This document shows, one piece after another, positions 21,600 through 32,171 of a stretch of 64,000 nucleotides of DNA. Source of the stretch: Armigeres subalbatus (lineage: Eukaryota; Arthropoda; Insecta; Diptera; Culicidae); assembly GCF_024139115.2 (NCBI RefSeq), contig NC_085139.1, forward strand, positions 16,959,284 through 17,023,283. The letters are read 5' to 3'. Both the position numbers and the translations under genes were made by a program. Position 1 is the stretch's first letter. The number at the start of each line of letters is the position of its first letter. The notes under the pieces were generated by a model. The model worked only from the letters and a program-made list of their open reading frames with translations. It searched no databases and was not told the origin of the DNA.

Positions 21600-23660
21600 T
21601 ATAATCCCAACCTAATTCAAATTGTATTCAAAACCAAGACCAATCCAAATCAAATCTAAATACAATCTAAATTGAATTTAATTTCAATCCAAATTTAATC
21701 CAAATCCCATCCAAATTCAATTTGGATTTATTCGCATCAAATTCAATTTAAATCCATAATCAATCCGACTCCAATCCAAATCCAATAAAAATCAATCCAG
21801 ATTCAATTTTAATCCAATCCAAAACCAATCAAAACTAAAATCCAGTCCAAAAACAATCCAAATCCGAACCAAATCCAATCCAAATTCAATCCAAATCTAA
21901 TTCAAAGCCAATCCACATCCAATCCAAATCCATTCCAAATTAAATGCATCTCCAATCTAAATCCTACTCAAAACCAACCGAATTAAATCCAACCCAAATC
22001 TAATCCGAAATCAAACCGAACAATCCAAATCCAATCCGAATCTAATACAAATACAATCCGAATCTGTTTCGATTTCCAACCAAATACGATCCACTCCACT
22101 CACAATTCAATCCAAATCTAATCCAAATCCAATTCACAATCAATCTAACTTCGAATCCAATCTAAATCCGATACGAAACCATTTGATATCCAATTCCGAA
22201 CCAGTCTAAATCCAAATCCAATCTAAATTCAATCCAAAACCAAATCAAATCCAATTTCTAACCAATATGAATCCAAATCCATTCCAAATCCACTCATAAT
22301 CCAATCCAAATTCAATCCAATTTTAATCCATATCTAATTAAGATCCAGAAAAAAAAACAAATCAAATACAATTCCGAACCAATCTAAATTCAAATCCAAT
22401 CCAAATCCGATCCGAAGCCATTTGATATCCAATTCCGAACCAGTCTAAATCCAACTCCAATCTAAATTCAATCCAAAACCAATCCAATTTCTAATCAATA
22501 TGAATCCAAACCCAGACCATATTCAATCCAAATCCGATCCGAATCCATTCCAAATCCACTCATAATCCAATTCAATCCAATTTCAATCCAAATCTAATTC
22601 AGAACCATTCTAAATCCAATCCAAATCCGATCCTAAAATAATCAAAATTCAATCCGAATCTAATCCAAATCTGATCCGATTTCCAACCTAATACGATTTG
22701 AATCCAACCCAAATCCACTCACAATTCAATTCAAATCTATAAAATCTAATCCACAACCAATCTAAATTCGAATCCAATCCAAATCCGATCCGAAACCATT
22801 TGATATCCAATTCCGAACCAGTTTTAATCCAAATCCAATCTAAATTCAATCCAAAACCAAATTAAATCCAATTTCTAACCAATATGAACCCAAATCCATT
22901 CCAAATCCACTCATAATCCAATCCAATTTCAATCCATATCTAATTAAGATTATAAAAAAAAAACAAATCAGATACAATTCCGAACAAATCTAAATTCAAA
23001 TCCAATCCGATACCATTCGATATTCAATTCCGAATTAGACTGAATCAAAATCCAAAACCGAATCAAATCCAATTTTTAACCAATATGAATCCAAATCCAA
23101 ACCATATTCAATTCAAATCCGATCCAAATCCATTCCAAATCCACTCATAATTCAATCCCAATTCAATCCAATTTTAATCCAAATCTAATTCAGAACCACT
23201 AAATTCGAATCCAATACAAATCCGATCCGAAACCATTTGAATCCAATTCCGAACAAGTCTAAAGCCAAATCCAATCTAAATTCAATCCAAAACCAAATCA
23301 AATTTCTAACCAATATGAATCCAAATCAACTCATAATCCAATCCCAATTCAATTCAATTTTAATCCATATCTAAATTCTAATCCGATCCGAAACCATTTG
23401 TTATTCAATTCCGAACCAGTCTAAATACAAATCCAACACAAAATCAAATAAAATTTCTAATCAATATAAACCCAAATCCAAACCATATTCTATCCAAATC
23501 CGATCCGAATCCATTCCAAATCCACTCATAATCCAATCCCAATTCAATCCTATTTTAATTCAAATCTAATTCAAAACCAATCTAAATCCAATCCAATTCC
23601 GATCCTAAAACAATCCAAATTCAATCCTAATCCAACCCAAATCCAATCCAATCGTCTTTT
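21600..23660 (+). repeat. AATCCAAAT-type CA-rich degenerate repeat inside the LTR element
   Basis: About 2 kb built of AATCCAAATCC-like steps (5-11 bp), with the plus strand strongly depleted in G. Longer sub-blocks recur, for example ACCATTTGATATCCAATTCC near 22170 and 22790 and a close variant near 22410, showing segmental duplication on a scale of about 240-380 bp. No ORF. Confidence 0.85.
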
Positions 23661-23739
23661 TTTGTTTTCATTCCAACGTCTTTTTGGTTTTCGTTTAACA
23701 AACTCTCTTGCCTATTAGTTTCATTTATCTCATTGTGCC

Positions 23740-24260
23740 TTTTTTGTCACCCGGCCTTCTCCTCTGCCCTTCTGCAGGGAGCCTACCGGAGACGCTAGCA
23801 TTCATCTGTCTTTTTTCTCTTGACTTTTTTAATCTTTCTTTGCCACTTTTCTGTTTTGTGCCTTTTATTTTGCACCTTCTTTTTGCCACCCGGCCTACTC
23901 CTCTGCCCTTCCGTCAGGGAGCCTACCGGGAGCGCTAGCATTCTTTTGTTTTTTTCTTTCGTGCCTTTTGTTTTGCACCTTTTCTTTGCTACCCGGCCTA
24001 CTCCTCTGCCCTTCCGTCAGGGAGCCTACCGGGAGCGCTAGCATTCTTTTGTTTTTTCTTCTTTCGTGCTTTTTGTTTTGCACCTTTTATTTGCTACCCG
24101 GCCTACTCCTCTGCCCTTCCGTCAGGGAGCCTACCGGGAGCGCTAGCATTCTTCTGTTTTTTCTTCTTTCGTGCCTTTTGTTTTGCACCTTTTCTTTGCT
24201 ACCCGGCCTACTCCTCTGCCCTTCCGTCAGGGAGCCTACCGGGAGCGCTAGCATTCTCAA
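23740..24260 (+). repeat. About 105-bp tandem repeat inside the LTR element
   Basis: CTACCGGGAGCGCTAGCATT recurs with ends at 23940, 24043, 24148 and 24253 (spacings 103, 105 and 105). A more divergent first copy ends at 23800. Each unit has TACCCGGCCTACTCCTCTGC, a hairpin-prone GGGAGCCTACCGGGAGCGC and a T-rich stretch. No coding function is inferred from the 60-110 residue frames. Confidence 0.9.
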
Positions 24261-24415
24261 GGATTTTTTTATCTTGTCTTCCATTTTCTTATTTTTTTTT
24301 TATTGACTGCACATATTTTTTTTTATTTACCTTTTCCGATGACACCGATTCCAACAAATGTAGGCAGCTCAACCAATTACAAAAAAAAATAATTGAATTC
24401 TACCGGCTGCGTCAT

Positions 24416-24674
24416 TGTCGTGACTCGGACGAGGTTTCTAAGCTCGACCGTTCGTCGCAACAATACTCAGCAAACTGAACTCTGTTATCGATTCGTTCCA
24501 ACACGAGCAAAAAAACCGAAAACATCTTTTCGTTACCAATTACCATTCAGCACAAGATAACCCTATACACGCTGATTAAAATGAATCAATAAATGAGTAC
24601 ATATCGTTACAAGGTAATAATCTCAGTGGTATTTAATTTTGCAATAACTCCTCATTCCAATCTTATCCACTACA
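24416..24674. repeat. Right LTR (259 bp)
   Basis: Begins TGTCGTGACTCGG and ends TATCCACTACA. Longer than the left LTR because of a short internal duplication (TTACCAATTACCATTCAG versus TTACCATTCAG). The duplicated GCTCG and the resumed minisatellite follow it directly. Confidence 0.9.
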
Positions 24675-25700
24675 GCTCGGAAGCCTCCTTTCAAGAGGCT
24701 CGGAAGCCTCCTTTCAAGAGGCTCGGAAGCCTCCTTTCAAGAGGCTCGGAAGCCTCCTTTCAAGAGGCTCGGAAGCCTCCTTTCAAGAGGCTCGGAAGCC
24801 TCCTTTCAAGAGGCTCGGAAGCCTCCTTTCAAGAGGTTCGGAAACCTCCTTTCAAGAGGTTCGGAAACCTCCTTTCAAGAGGTTCGGAAACCTCCTTTCA
24901 AGAGGTTCGGAAACCTCCTTTCAAGAGGTTCGGAAACCTCCTTTCAAGAGGTTCGGAAACCTCCTTTCAAGAGGTTCGGAAACCTCCTTTCAAGAGGTTC
25001 GGAAACCTCCTTTCAAGAGGTTCGGAAACCTCCTTTCAAGAGGTTCGGAAACCTCCTTTCAAGAGGTTCGGAAACCTCCTTTCAAGAGGTTCGGAAACCT
25101 CCTTTCAAGAGGTTCGAAAACCTCCTTTCAAGAGGTTCGGAAACCTCCTTTCAAGAGGTTCGGAAACCTCCTTTCAAGAGGTTCGGAAACCTCCTTTCAA
25201 GAGGTTCGGAAACCTCCTTTCAAGAGGTTCGGAAACCTCCTTTCAAGAGGTTCGGAAACCTCCTTTCAAGAGGTTCGGAAACCTCCTTTCAAGAGGCTCG
25301 GAAGCCTCCTTTCAAGAGGTTCGGAAACCTCCTTTCAAGAGGTTCGGAAACCTCCTTTCAAGAGGTTCGGAAACCTCCTTTCAAGAGGTTCGGAAACCTC
25401 CTTTCAAGAGGTTCGGAAACCTCCTTTCAAGAGGTTCGGAAACCTCCTTTCAAGAGGCTCGGAAGCCTCCATTCAAGAGGCTTGGAAGCCTCCTTTCAAG
25501 AGGCTCGGAAGCCTTCTTTCATAAAGCTAGGAAGCCTGATTTTAATATGCTCGGAAACCTTCTTTCATGAGGCTCGAAATCTTCATGTCAAGAGGCTCAG
25601 AAGCCCCCTTTAAGAAGCTTGGAAGCCTGATTTCAAGAAGCTTTTAATTTTTTTCCAAGGAGCTTGAAAGACTTCTTTCAAGAGGCTTTATGGAGAGCCA
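24675..25700 (+). repeat. 23-bp minisatellite type 2, GAGGTT/AACCTC sub-block
   Basis: Resumption of the type 2 array. From about 24833 to 25450 nearly all of about 27 monomers carry GAGGTTCGGAAACCTC instead of GAGGCTCGGAAGCCTC, a paired change that keeps the six-base stem. Isolated GAGGCT copies (for example about 25293) persist. After about 25450 the copies degrade (CTTGGAAGCC, TTCATAAAGC). Confidence 0.93.
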
Positions 25701-25779
25701 TATTTATCCCATATGAATAAAAAATTCAATGAATGTAAAAGTTTGAAGGGGTACCTCTTAACAAAAAGGTTGAGGACCG

Positions 25780-25880
25780 CTGCTGTAGAGGATTCTGAGA
25801 GAATCTTGTGGAGGAATCTGAGAGAATCCTGTAGAGGATTCTGAGAAAATTCTGTAGAGGATTCTTCTGAGAGAATAGGT
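25780..25880 (+). repeat. 23-bp minisatellite type 1, right-hand remnant
   Basis: Four degenerate copies of GAGGATTCTGAGAGAATCCTGT match the type 1 array at 17380-18045. Type 1 therefore flanks the type 2 array on both sides. Confidence 0.8.
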
Positions 25881-26002
25881 TTCTGGAGCTTCTGCAGGTC
25901 TTCAGTCTTCCGGAAACCATCTCAGATAAGTACACTGGATTTTGTTTTTACACGATTTACACTTTCTTAATTTTTCACCCATCCTAAATGCTTAACGCAT
26001 AT

Positions 26003-29000
26003 GAGTTCAGTGCGTGTTTTATCATGTTCCAGACAGCAGAACGATCGCGCGGTCGCCCGAATTATTGTGTTCTGCACTGCGCAGCCGGTAATAAAATTAA
26101 TCAGTTCAGTGCGTGTTCTCTCTTGTTCCGGACAGCAGAACGATCGCGCGATCGGCCGAATTATTCTGTTCTGCATTGCGCGGCCGGTAATAAAATTAAT
26201 CAGTTCAGTGCGTGATCTCTCTTGTTCCGGACAGCAGAACGATCGCGCGATCGGCCGAATTATTCTGTTCTGCATTGCGCGGCCGGTAATAAAATTAATC
26301 AGTTCAGTGCGTGTTTTATCATGTTCCGGACAGCAGAACGATCGTGCGGTCGCCCGAATTATTGTGTTCTGCACTGCGCGGCCGGTAATAAAATTAATCA
26401 GTTCAGTGCGTGTTCTCTCTTGTTTCGGAAAGCAGAACGATCGCGCGATCGGCCGAATTATTCTGTTCTGCATTGCGCGGCCGGTAATAAAATTAATCAG
26501 TTCAGTGCGTGTTCTATCATGTTTCGGACAGCAGAACGATCGCGCGGTCGCCCGAATTATTGTGTTCTGCGCTGCGCAGCCGGTAATAAAATTAATCAGT
26601 TCTGTGCGTGTTCTCTCTTGTCCCGGACAGCAGAACGATCGCGCGCTCGCCCGAATTATTCTGTTCTGCATTGCGCAGCCGGTAATAAAATTAATCAGTT
26701 CAGTGCGTGATCTCTCTTGTTCCGGACAGCAGAACGATCGCGCGATCGGCCGAATTATTCTGTTCTGCATTGCGCGGCCGGTAATAAAATTAATCAGTTC
26801 AGTGCGTGTTTTATCATGTTCCGGACAGCAGAACGATCGTGCGGTCGCCCGAATTATTGTGTTCTGCACTGCGCGGCCGGTAATAAAATTAATCAGTTCA
26901 GTGCGTGTTCTCTCTTGTTTCCGGACAGCAGTACGATCGCGCGGTCGGCTGTGTTATTCTGTGCTGGACTGCGCGGCAGGTAATAAAGTTCATCGGGTGA
27001 GTGTGTGTTATATCATGTTTCGGACAGCAGAACGATCGCGCGGTCGCCCGAATTATTGTGTTCTGCGCTGCGCAGCCGGTAATAAAATTAATCAGTTCAG
27101 TGCGTGATCTCTCTTGTTCCGGACAGCAGAACGATCGCGCGGTCGCCCGAATTATTCTGTTCTGCATTGCGCAGCCGGTAATAAAATTAATCAGTTCAGT
27201 GCGTGATCTCTCTTGTTCCGGACAGCAGAACGATCGCGCGATCGGCCGAATTATTCTGTTCTGCATTGCGCGGCCGGTAATAAAATTAATCGGTTCATTG
27301 CGTGTTTTATCATGTTCCGGACAGCAGAACGATCGTGCGGTCGCCCGAATTATTGTGTTCTGCACTGCGCGGCCGGTAATAAAATTAATCAGTTCAGTGC
27401 GTGATCTCTCTTGTTTCGGAAAGCAGAACGATCGCGCGATCGGCCGAATTATTCTGTTCTGCATTGCGCGGCCGGTAATAAAATTAATCAGTTCAGTGCG
27501 TGTTCTATCATGTTTCGGACAGCAGAACGATCGCGCGGTCGCCCGAATTATTGTGTTCTGCGCTGCGCAGCCGGTAATAAAATTAAGCAGTTCAGCGCGT
27601 GCTCTCCCTTGCCCCGGACAGCGGAACGATCGCGCGATCGGCCGAATTATTCTGTTCTGCATTGCGCGGCCGGTAATAAAATTAATCAGTTCAGTGCGTG
27701 TTTTATCATGTTCCGGACAGCAGAACGATCGTGCGGTCGCCCGAATTATTGTGTTCTGCACTGCGCGGCCGGTAATAAAATTAATCAGTTCAGTGCGTGT
27801 TCTCTCTTGTTTCGGAAAGCAGAACGATCGCGCGATCGGCCGAATTATTCTGTTCTGCATTGCGCGGCCGGTAATGAAATTAATCAGTTCAGTGCGTGTT
27901 CTATCATGTTTCGGACAGCAGAACGATCGCGCGGTCGCCCGAATTATTGTGTTCTGCGCTGCGCAGCCGGTAATAAAATTAATCAGTTCAGTGCGTGTTC
28001 TCTCTTGTTTCGGAAAGCAGAACGATCGCGCGGTCGGCCGAATTATTCTGTTCTGCATTGCGCGGCCGGTAATAAAATTAATCAGTTCAGTGCGTGTTCT
28101 ATCATGTTTCGGACAGCAGAACGATCGCGCGGTCGCCCGAATGATTATGTTCTGCACTGCGCGGCCGGTAATAAAATTAATCAGTTCAGTGCGTGTTCTC
28201 TCTTGTCCCGGACAGCAGAACGATCGCGCGATCGGCCGAATTATTCTGTTCTGCATTGCGCGGCCGGTAATAAAATTAATCAGTTCAGTGCGTGTTTTAT
28301 CATGTTCCGGACAGCAGAACGATCGTGCGGTCGCCCGAATTATTGTGTTCTGCACTGCGCGGCCGGTAATAAAATTAATCAGTTCAGTGCGTGTTCTCTC
28401 TTGTTTCGGAAAGCAGAACGATCGCGCGATCGGCCGAATTATTCTGTTCTGCATTGCGCGGCCGGTAATAAAATTAATCAGTTCAGTGCGTGTTCTATCA
28501 TGTTTCGGACAGCAGAACGATCGCGCGGTCGCCCGAATTATTGTGTTCTGCGCTGCGCAGCCGGTAATAAAATTAATCAGTTCTGTGCGTGTTCTCTCTT
28601 GTCCCGGACAGCAGAACGATCGCGCGATCGGCCGAATTATTCTGTTCTGCATTGCGCGGCCGGTAATAAAATTAATCAGTTCAGTGCGTGTTTTATCATG
28701 TTCCGGACAGCAGAACGATCGCGCGGTCGCCCGAATTATTGTGTTCTGCACTGCGCGGCCGGTAATAAAATTAATCAGTTCAGTGCGTGTTCTCTCTTGT
28801 TTCGGAAAGCAGAACGATCGCGCGGTCGGCCGAATTATTCTGTTCTGCATTGCGCGGCCGGTAATAAAATTAATCAGTTCAGTGCGTGTTCTCTCTTGTT
28901 TCGGAAAGCAGAACGATCGCGCGGTCGGCCGAATTATTCTGTTCTGCATTGCGCGGCCGGTAATAAAATTAATCAGTTCAGTGCGTGTTTTATCATGTTC

Positions 29001-32000
29001 CGGACAGCAGAACGATCGTGCGGTCGCCCGAATTATCGTGTTCTGCACTGCGCGGCCGGTAATAAAATTAATCAGTTCAGTGCGTGTTCTCTCTTGTTTC
29101 GGAAAGCAGAACGATCGCGCGGTCGGCCGAATTATTCTGTTCTGCATTGCGCGGCCGGTAATAAAATTAATCAGTTCAGTGCGTGTTCTCTCTTGTTTCG
29201 GAAAGCAGAACGATCGCGCGGTCGGCCGAATTATTCTGTTCTGCATTGCGCGGCCGGTAATAAAATTAATCAGTTCAGTGCGTGTTCTATCATGTTTCGG
29301 ACAGCAGAACGATCGCGCGGTCGCCCGAATTATTGTGTTCTGCATTGCGCAGCCGGTAATAAAATTAATCAGTTCAGTGCGTGTTCTCTCTTGTTTCGGA
29401 AAGCAGAACGATCGCGCGGTCGGCCGAATTATTCTGTTCTGCATTGCGCGGCCGGTAATAAAATTAATCAGTTCAGTGCGTGTTCTATCTTGTTTCGGAC
29501 AGCAGAACGATCGCGCGGTCGCCCGAATGATTGTGTTCTGCACTGCGCGGCCGGTAATAAAATTAATCAGTTCAGTGCGTGTTCTCTCTTGTCCCGGACA
29601 GCAGAACGATCGCGCGATCGGCCGAATTATTCTGTTCTGCATTGCGCGGCCGGTAATAAAATTAATCAGTTCAGTGTGTGATCTCTCTTGTTCCGGACAG
29701 CAGAACGATCGCGCGATCGGCCGAATTATTCTGTTCTGCATTGCGCGGCCGGTAATAAAATTAATCAGTTCAGTGCGTGTTTTATCATGTTCCGGACAGC
29801 AGAACGATCGTGCGGTCGCCCGAATTATTGTGTTCTGCACTGCGCGGCCGGTAATAAAATTAATCAGTTCAGTGCGTGTTCTATCATGTTCCGGACAGCA
29901 GAACGATCGCGCGATCGGCCGAATTATTCTGTTCTGCATTGCGCGGCCGGTAATAAAATTAATCAGTTCAGTGCGTGTTCTATCATGTTTCGGACAGCAG
30001 AACGATCGCGCGGTCGCCCGAATTATTGTGTTCTGCGCTGCGCAGCCGGTAATAAAATTAATCAGTTCTGTGCGTGTTCTCTCTTGTCCCGGACAGCAGA
30101 ACGATCGCGCGATCGGCCGAATTATTCTGTTCTGCATTGCGCGGCCGGTAATAAAATTAATCAGTTCAGTGCGTGTTTTATCATGTTCCGGACAGCAGAA
30201 CGATCGTGCGGTCGCCCGAATTATTGTGTTCTGCACTGCGCGGCCGGTAATAAAATTAATCAGTTCAGTGCGTGTTCTCTCTTGTTTCGGAAAGCAGAAC
30301 GATCGCGCGATCGGCCGAATTATTCTGTTCTGCATTGCGCGGCCGGTAATAAAATTAATCAGTTCAGTGCGTGTTCTATCATGTTTCGGACAGCAGAACG
30401 ATCGCGCGGTCGCCCGAATTATTGTGTTCTGCGCTGCGCAGCCGGTAATAAAATTAATCAGTTCTGTGCGTGTTCTCTCTTGTCCCGGACAGCAGAACGA
30501 TCGCGCGATCGGCCGAATTATTCTGTTCTGCATTGCGCGGCCGGTAATAAAATTAATCAGTTCAGTGCGTGTTTTATCATGTTCCGGACAGCAGAACGAT
30601 CGTGCGGTCGCCCGAATTATTGTGTTCTGCACTGCGCGGCCGGTAATAAAATTAATCAGTTCAGTGCGTGTTCTCTCTTGTTTCGGAAAGCAGAACGATC
30701 GCGCGATCGGCCGAATTATTGTGTTCTGCATTGCGCGGCCGGTAATAAAATTAATCAGTTCAGTGCGTGTTCTATCATGTTTCGGACAGCAGAACGATCG
30801 CGCGGTCGCCCGAATTATTGTGTTCTGCGCTGCGCAGCCGGTAATAAAATTAATCAGTTCAGTGCGTGTTCTCTCTTGTCCCGGACAGCAGAACGATCGC
30901 GCGATCGGCCGAATTATTCTGTTCTGCATTGCGCGGCCGGTAATAAAATTAATCAGTTCAGTGCGTGTTTTATCATGTTCCGGTCAGCAGAACGATCGTG
31001 CGGTCGCCCGAATTAGTGTGTTCTGCACTGCGCCGCCGGTAATATAATTAGTCAGTTCAGTGCGTGTTCTCTCTTGTTTCGGACAGCAGAACGATCGCGC
31101 GATTGGCCGAATTATTGTGTTCTGCATTGCGCGGCCGGTAATAAAATTAATCAGTTCAGTGCGTGTTCTCTCTTGTTTCCGGAAAGCAGAACGATCGCGC
31201 GATCGGCCGAATTATTCTGTTCTGCATTGCGCGGCCGGTAATAAAATTAATCAGTTCAGTGCGTGTTCTCTCTTGTTTCGAAAGCAGAACGATCGCGCGG
31301 TTGGCCGAATTATTCTGTTCTGCATTGCGCGGCCGGTAATAAAATTAATCAGTTCAGTGCGTGTTTTATCATGTTCCGGACAGCAGAACGATCGTGCGGT
31401 CGCCCGAATTATTGTGTTCTGCACTGCGCGGCCGGTAATAAAATTAATCAGTTCAGTGCGTGTTCTCTCTTGTTTCGGAAAGCAGAACGATCGCGCGGTC
31501 GCCCGAATTATTCTGTTCTGCATTGCGCAGCCGGTAATAAAATTAATCAGTTCAGTGCGTGATCTCTCTTGTTCCGGACAGCAGAACGATCGCGCGGTCG
31601 CCCGAATTATTCTGTTCTGCATTGCGCGGCCGGTAATAAAATTAATCAGTTCAGTGCGTGTTTTATCATGTTCCGGACAGCAGAACGATCGTGCGGTCGC
31701 CCGAATTATTGTGTTCTGCACTGCGCGGCCGGTAATAAAATTAATCAGTTCAGTGCGTGTTCTCTCTTGTTTCGGAAAGCAGAACGATCGCGCGGTCGGC
31801 CGAATTATTCTGTTCTGCATTGCGCGGCCGGTAATAAAATTAATCAGTTCAGTGCGTGTTCTATCATGTTTCGGACAGCAGAACGATCGCGCGGTCGCCC
31901 GAATTATTGTGTTCTGCACTGCGCGGCCGGTAATAAAATTAATCAGTTCAGTGCGTGATCTCTCTTGTTCCGGACAGCAGAACGATCGCGCGATCGGCCG

Positions 32001-32171
32001 AATTATTCTGTTCTGCATTGCGCGGCCGGTAATAAAATTAATCAGTTCAGTGCGTGTTCTCTCTTGTTTCGGAAAGCAGAACGATCGCGCGGTCGGCCGA
32101 ATTATTCTGTTCTGCATTGCGCGGCCGGTGATAAAATTAATTAGTTCAGTGCGTGATCTCTCTTGTTTCAA
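26003..32171 (+). repeat. 99-bp satellite with four-monomer (396-bp) higher-order repeat
   Basis: About 62 tandem monomers of 99 bp (for example CAGCAGAAC at 26034, 26133 and 26232). Monomers fall into classes by TTATCATGTTCC, CTCTTGTTTCGGAAAG, CTATCATGTTTCGG and CTCTTGTCCCGG leads. The order of these four repeats at 396 bp, clearest from 28280 to 28680 and from 30070 to 30960. Each monomer has GCAGAAC / GTTCTGC arms and often the palindrome CGATCGCGCGATCG. Because 99 is divisible by three and the monomer lacks stops in several frames, open frames over 1300 codons occur on both strands (27001-31047 plus, 26898-30929 minus); these are not called as genes. A strongly divergent monomer sits at about 26915-27015. 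Confidence 0.96.

Larger units (their letters stand above)
21194..24674. mobile_element. Non-coding LTR-flanked retroelement, 3.48 kb
   Basis: Two direct terminal repeats (21194-21444 and 24416-24674), each starting TG and ending CA, enclose about 3 kb without any ORF of note. A perfect 5-bp target duplication GCTCG (21189-21193 and 24675-24679) flanks it. These are hallmarks of integrase-mediated insertion. No tRNA primer site starting TGG abuts the left LTR and no purine tract abuts the right LTR. The interior is a CA-rich AATCC-type block and a roughly 105-bp tandem repeat. It is best called a non-autonomous large LTR derivative inserted in the type 2 minisatellite. Confidence 0.88.

Noticed and set aside
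23708..24306. Hydrophobic ORFs suggesting membrane proteins
   Set aside because: Phe/Leu-rich translations come from T-rich 105-bp repeats.
26898..30929. 1343-codon open frame on the minus strand with regularly spaced CC pairs
   Set aside because: Same cause as the plus-strand frame. The Cys pairs are an echo of the repeat, not a zinc-finger array; spacing is simply 33 residues.
27001..31047. 1348-codon open frame on the plus strand in the 99-bp satellite
   Set aside because: The monomer is 99 bp and stop-free in this frame, and equally long frames exist in another plus frame and on the minus strand. No start context, signal or known domain; a repeat artefact.
26003..32171. CRISPR-like array
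   Set aside because: Direct tandem repeats without unique spacers, in a eukaryotic context.
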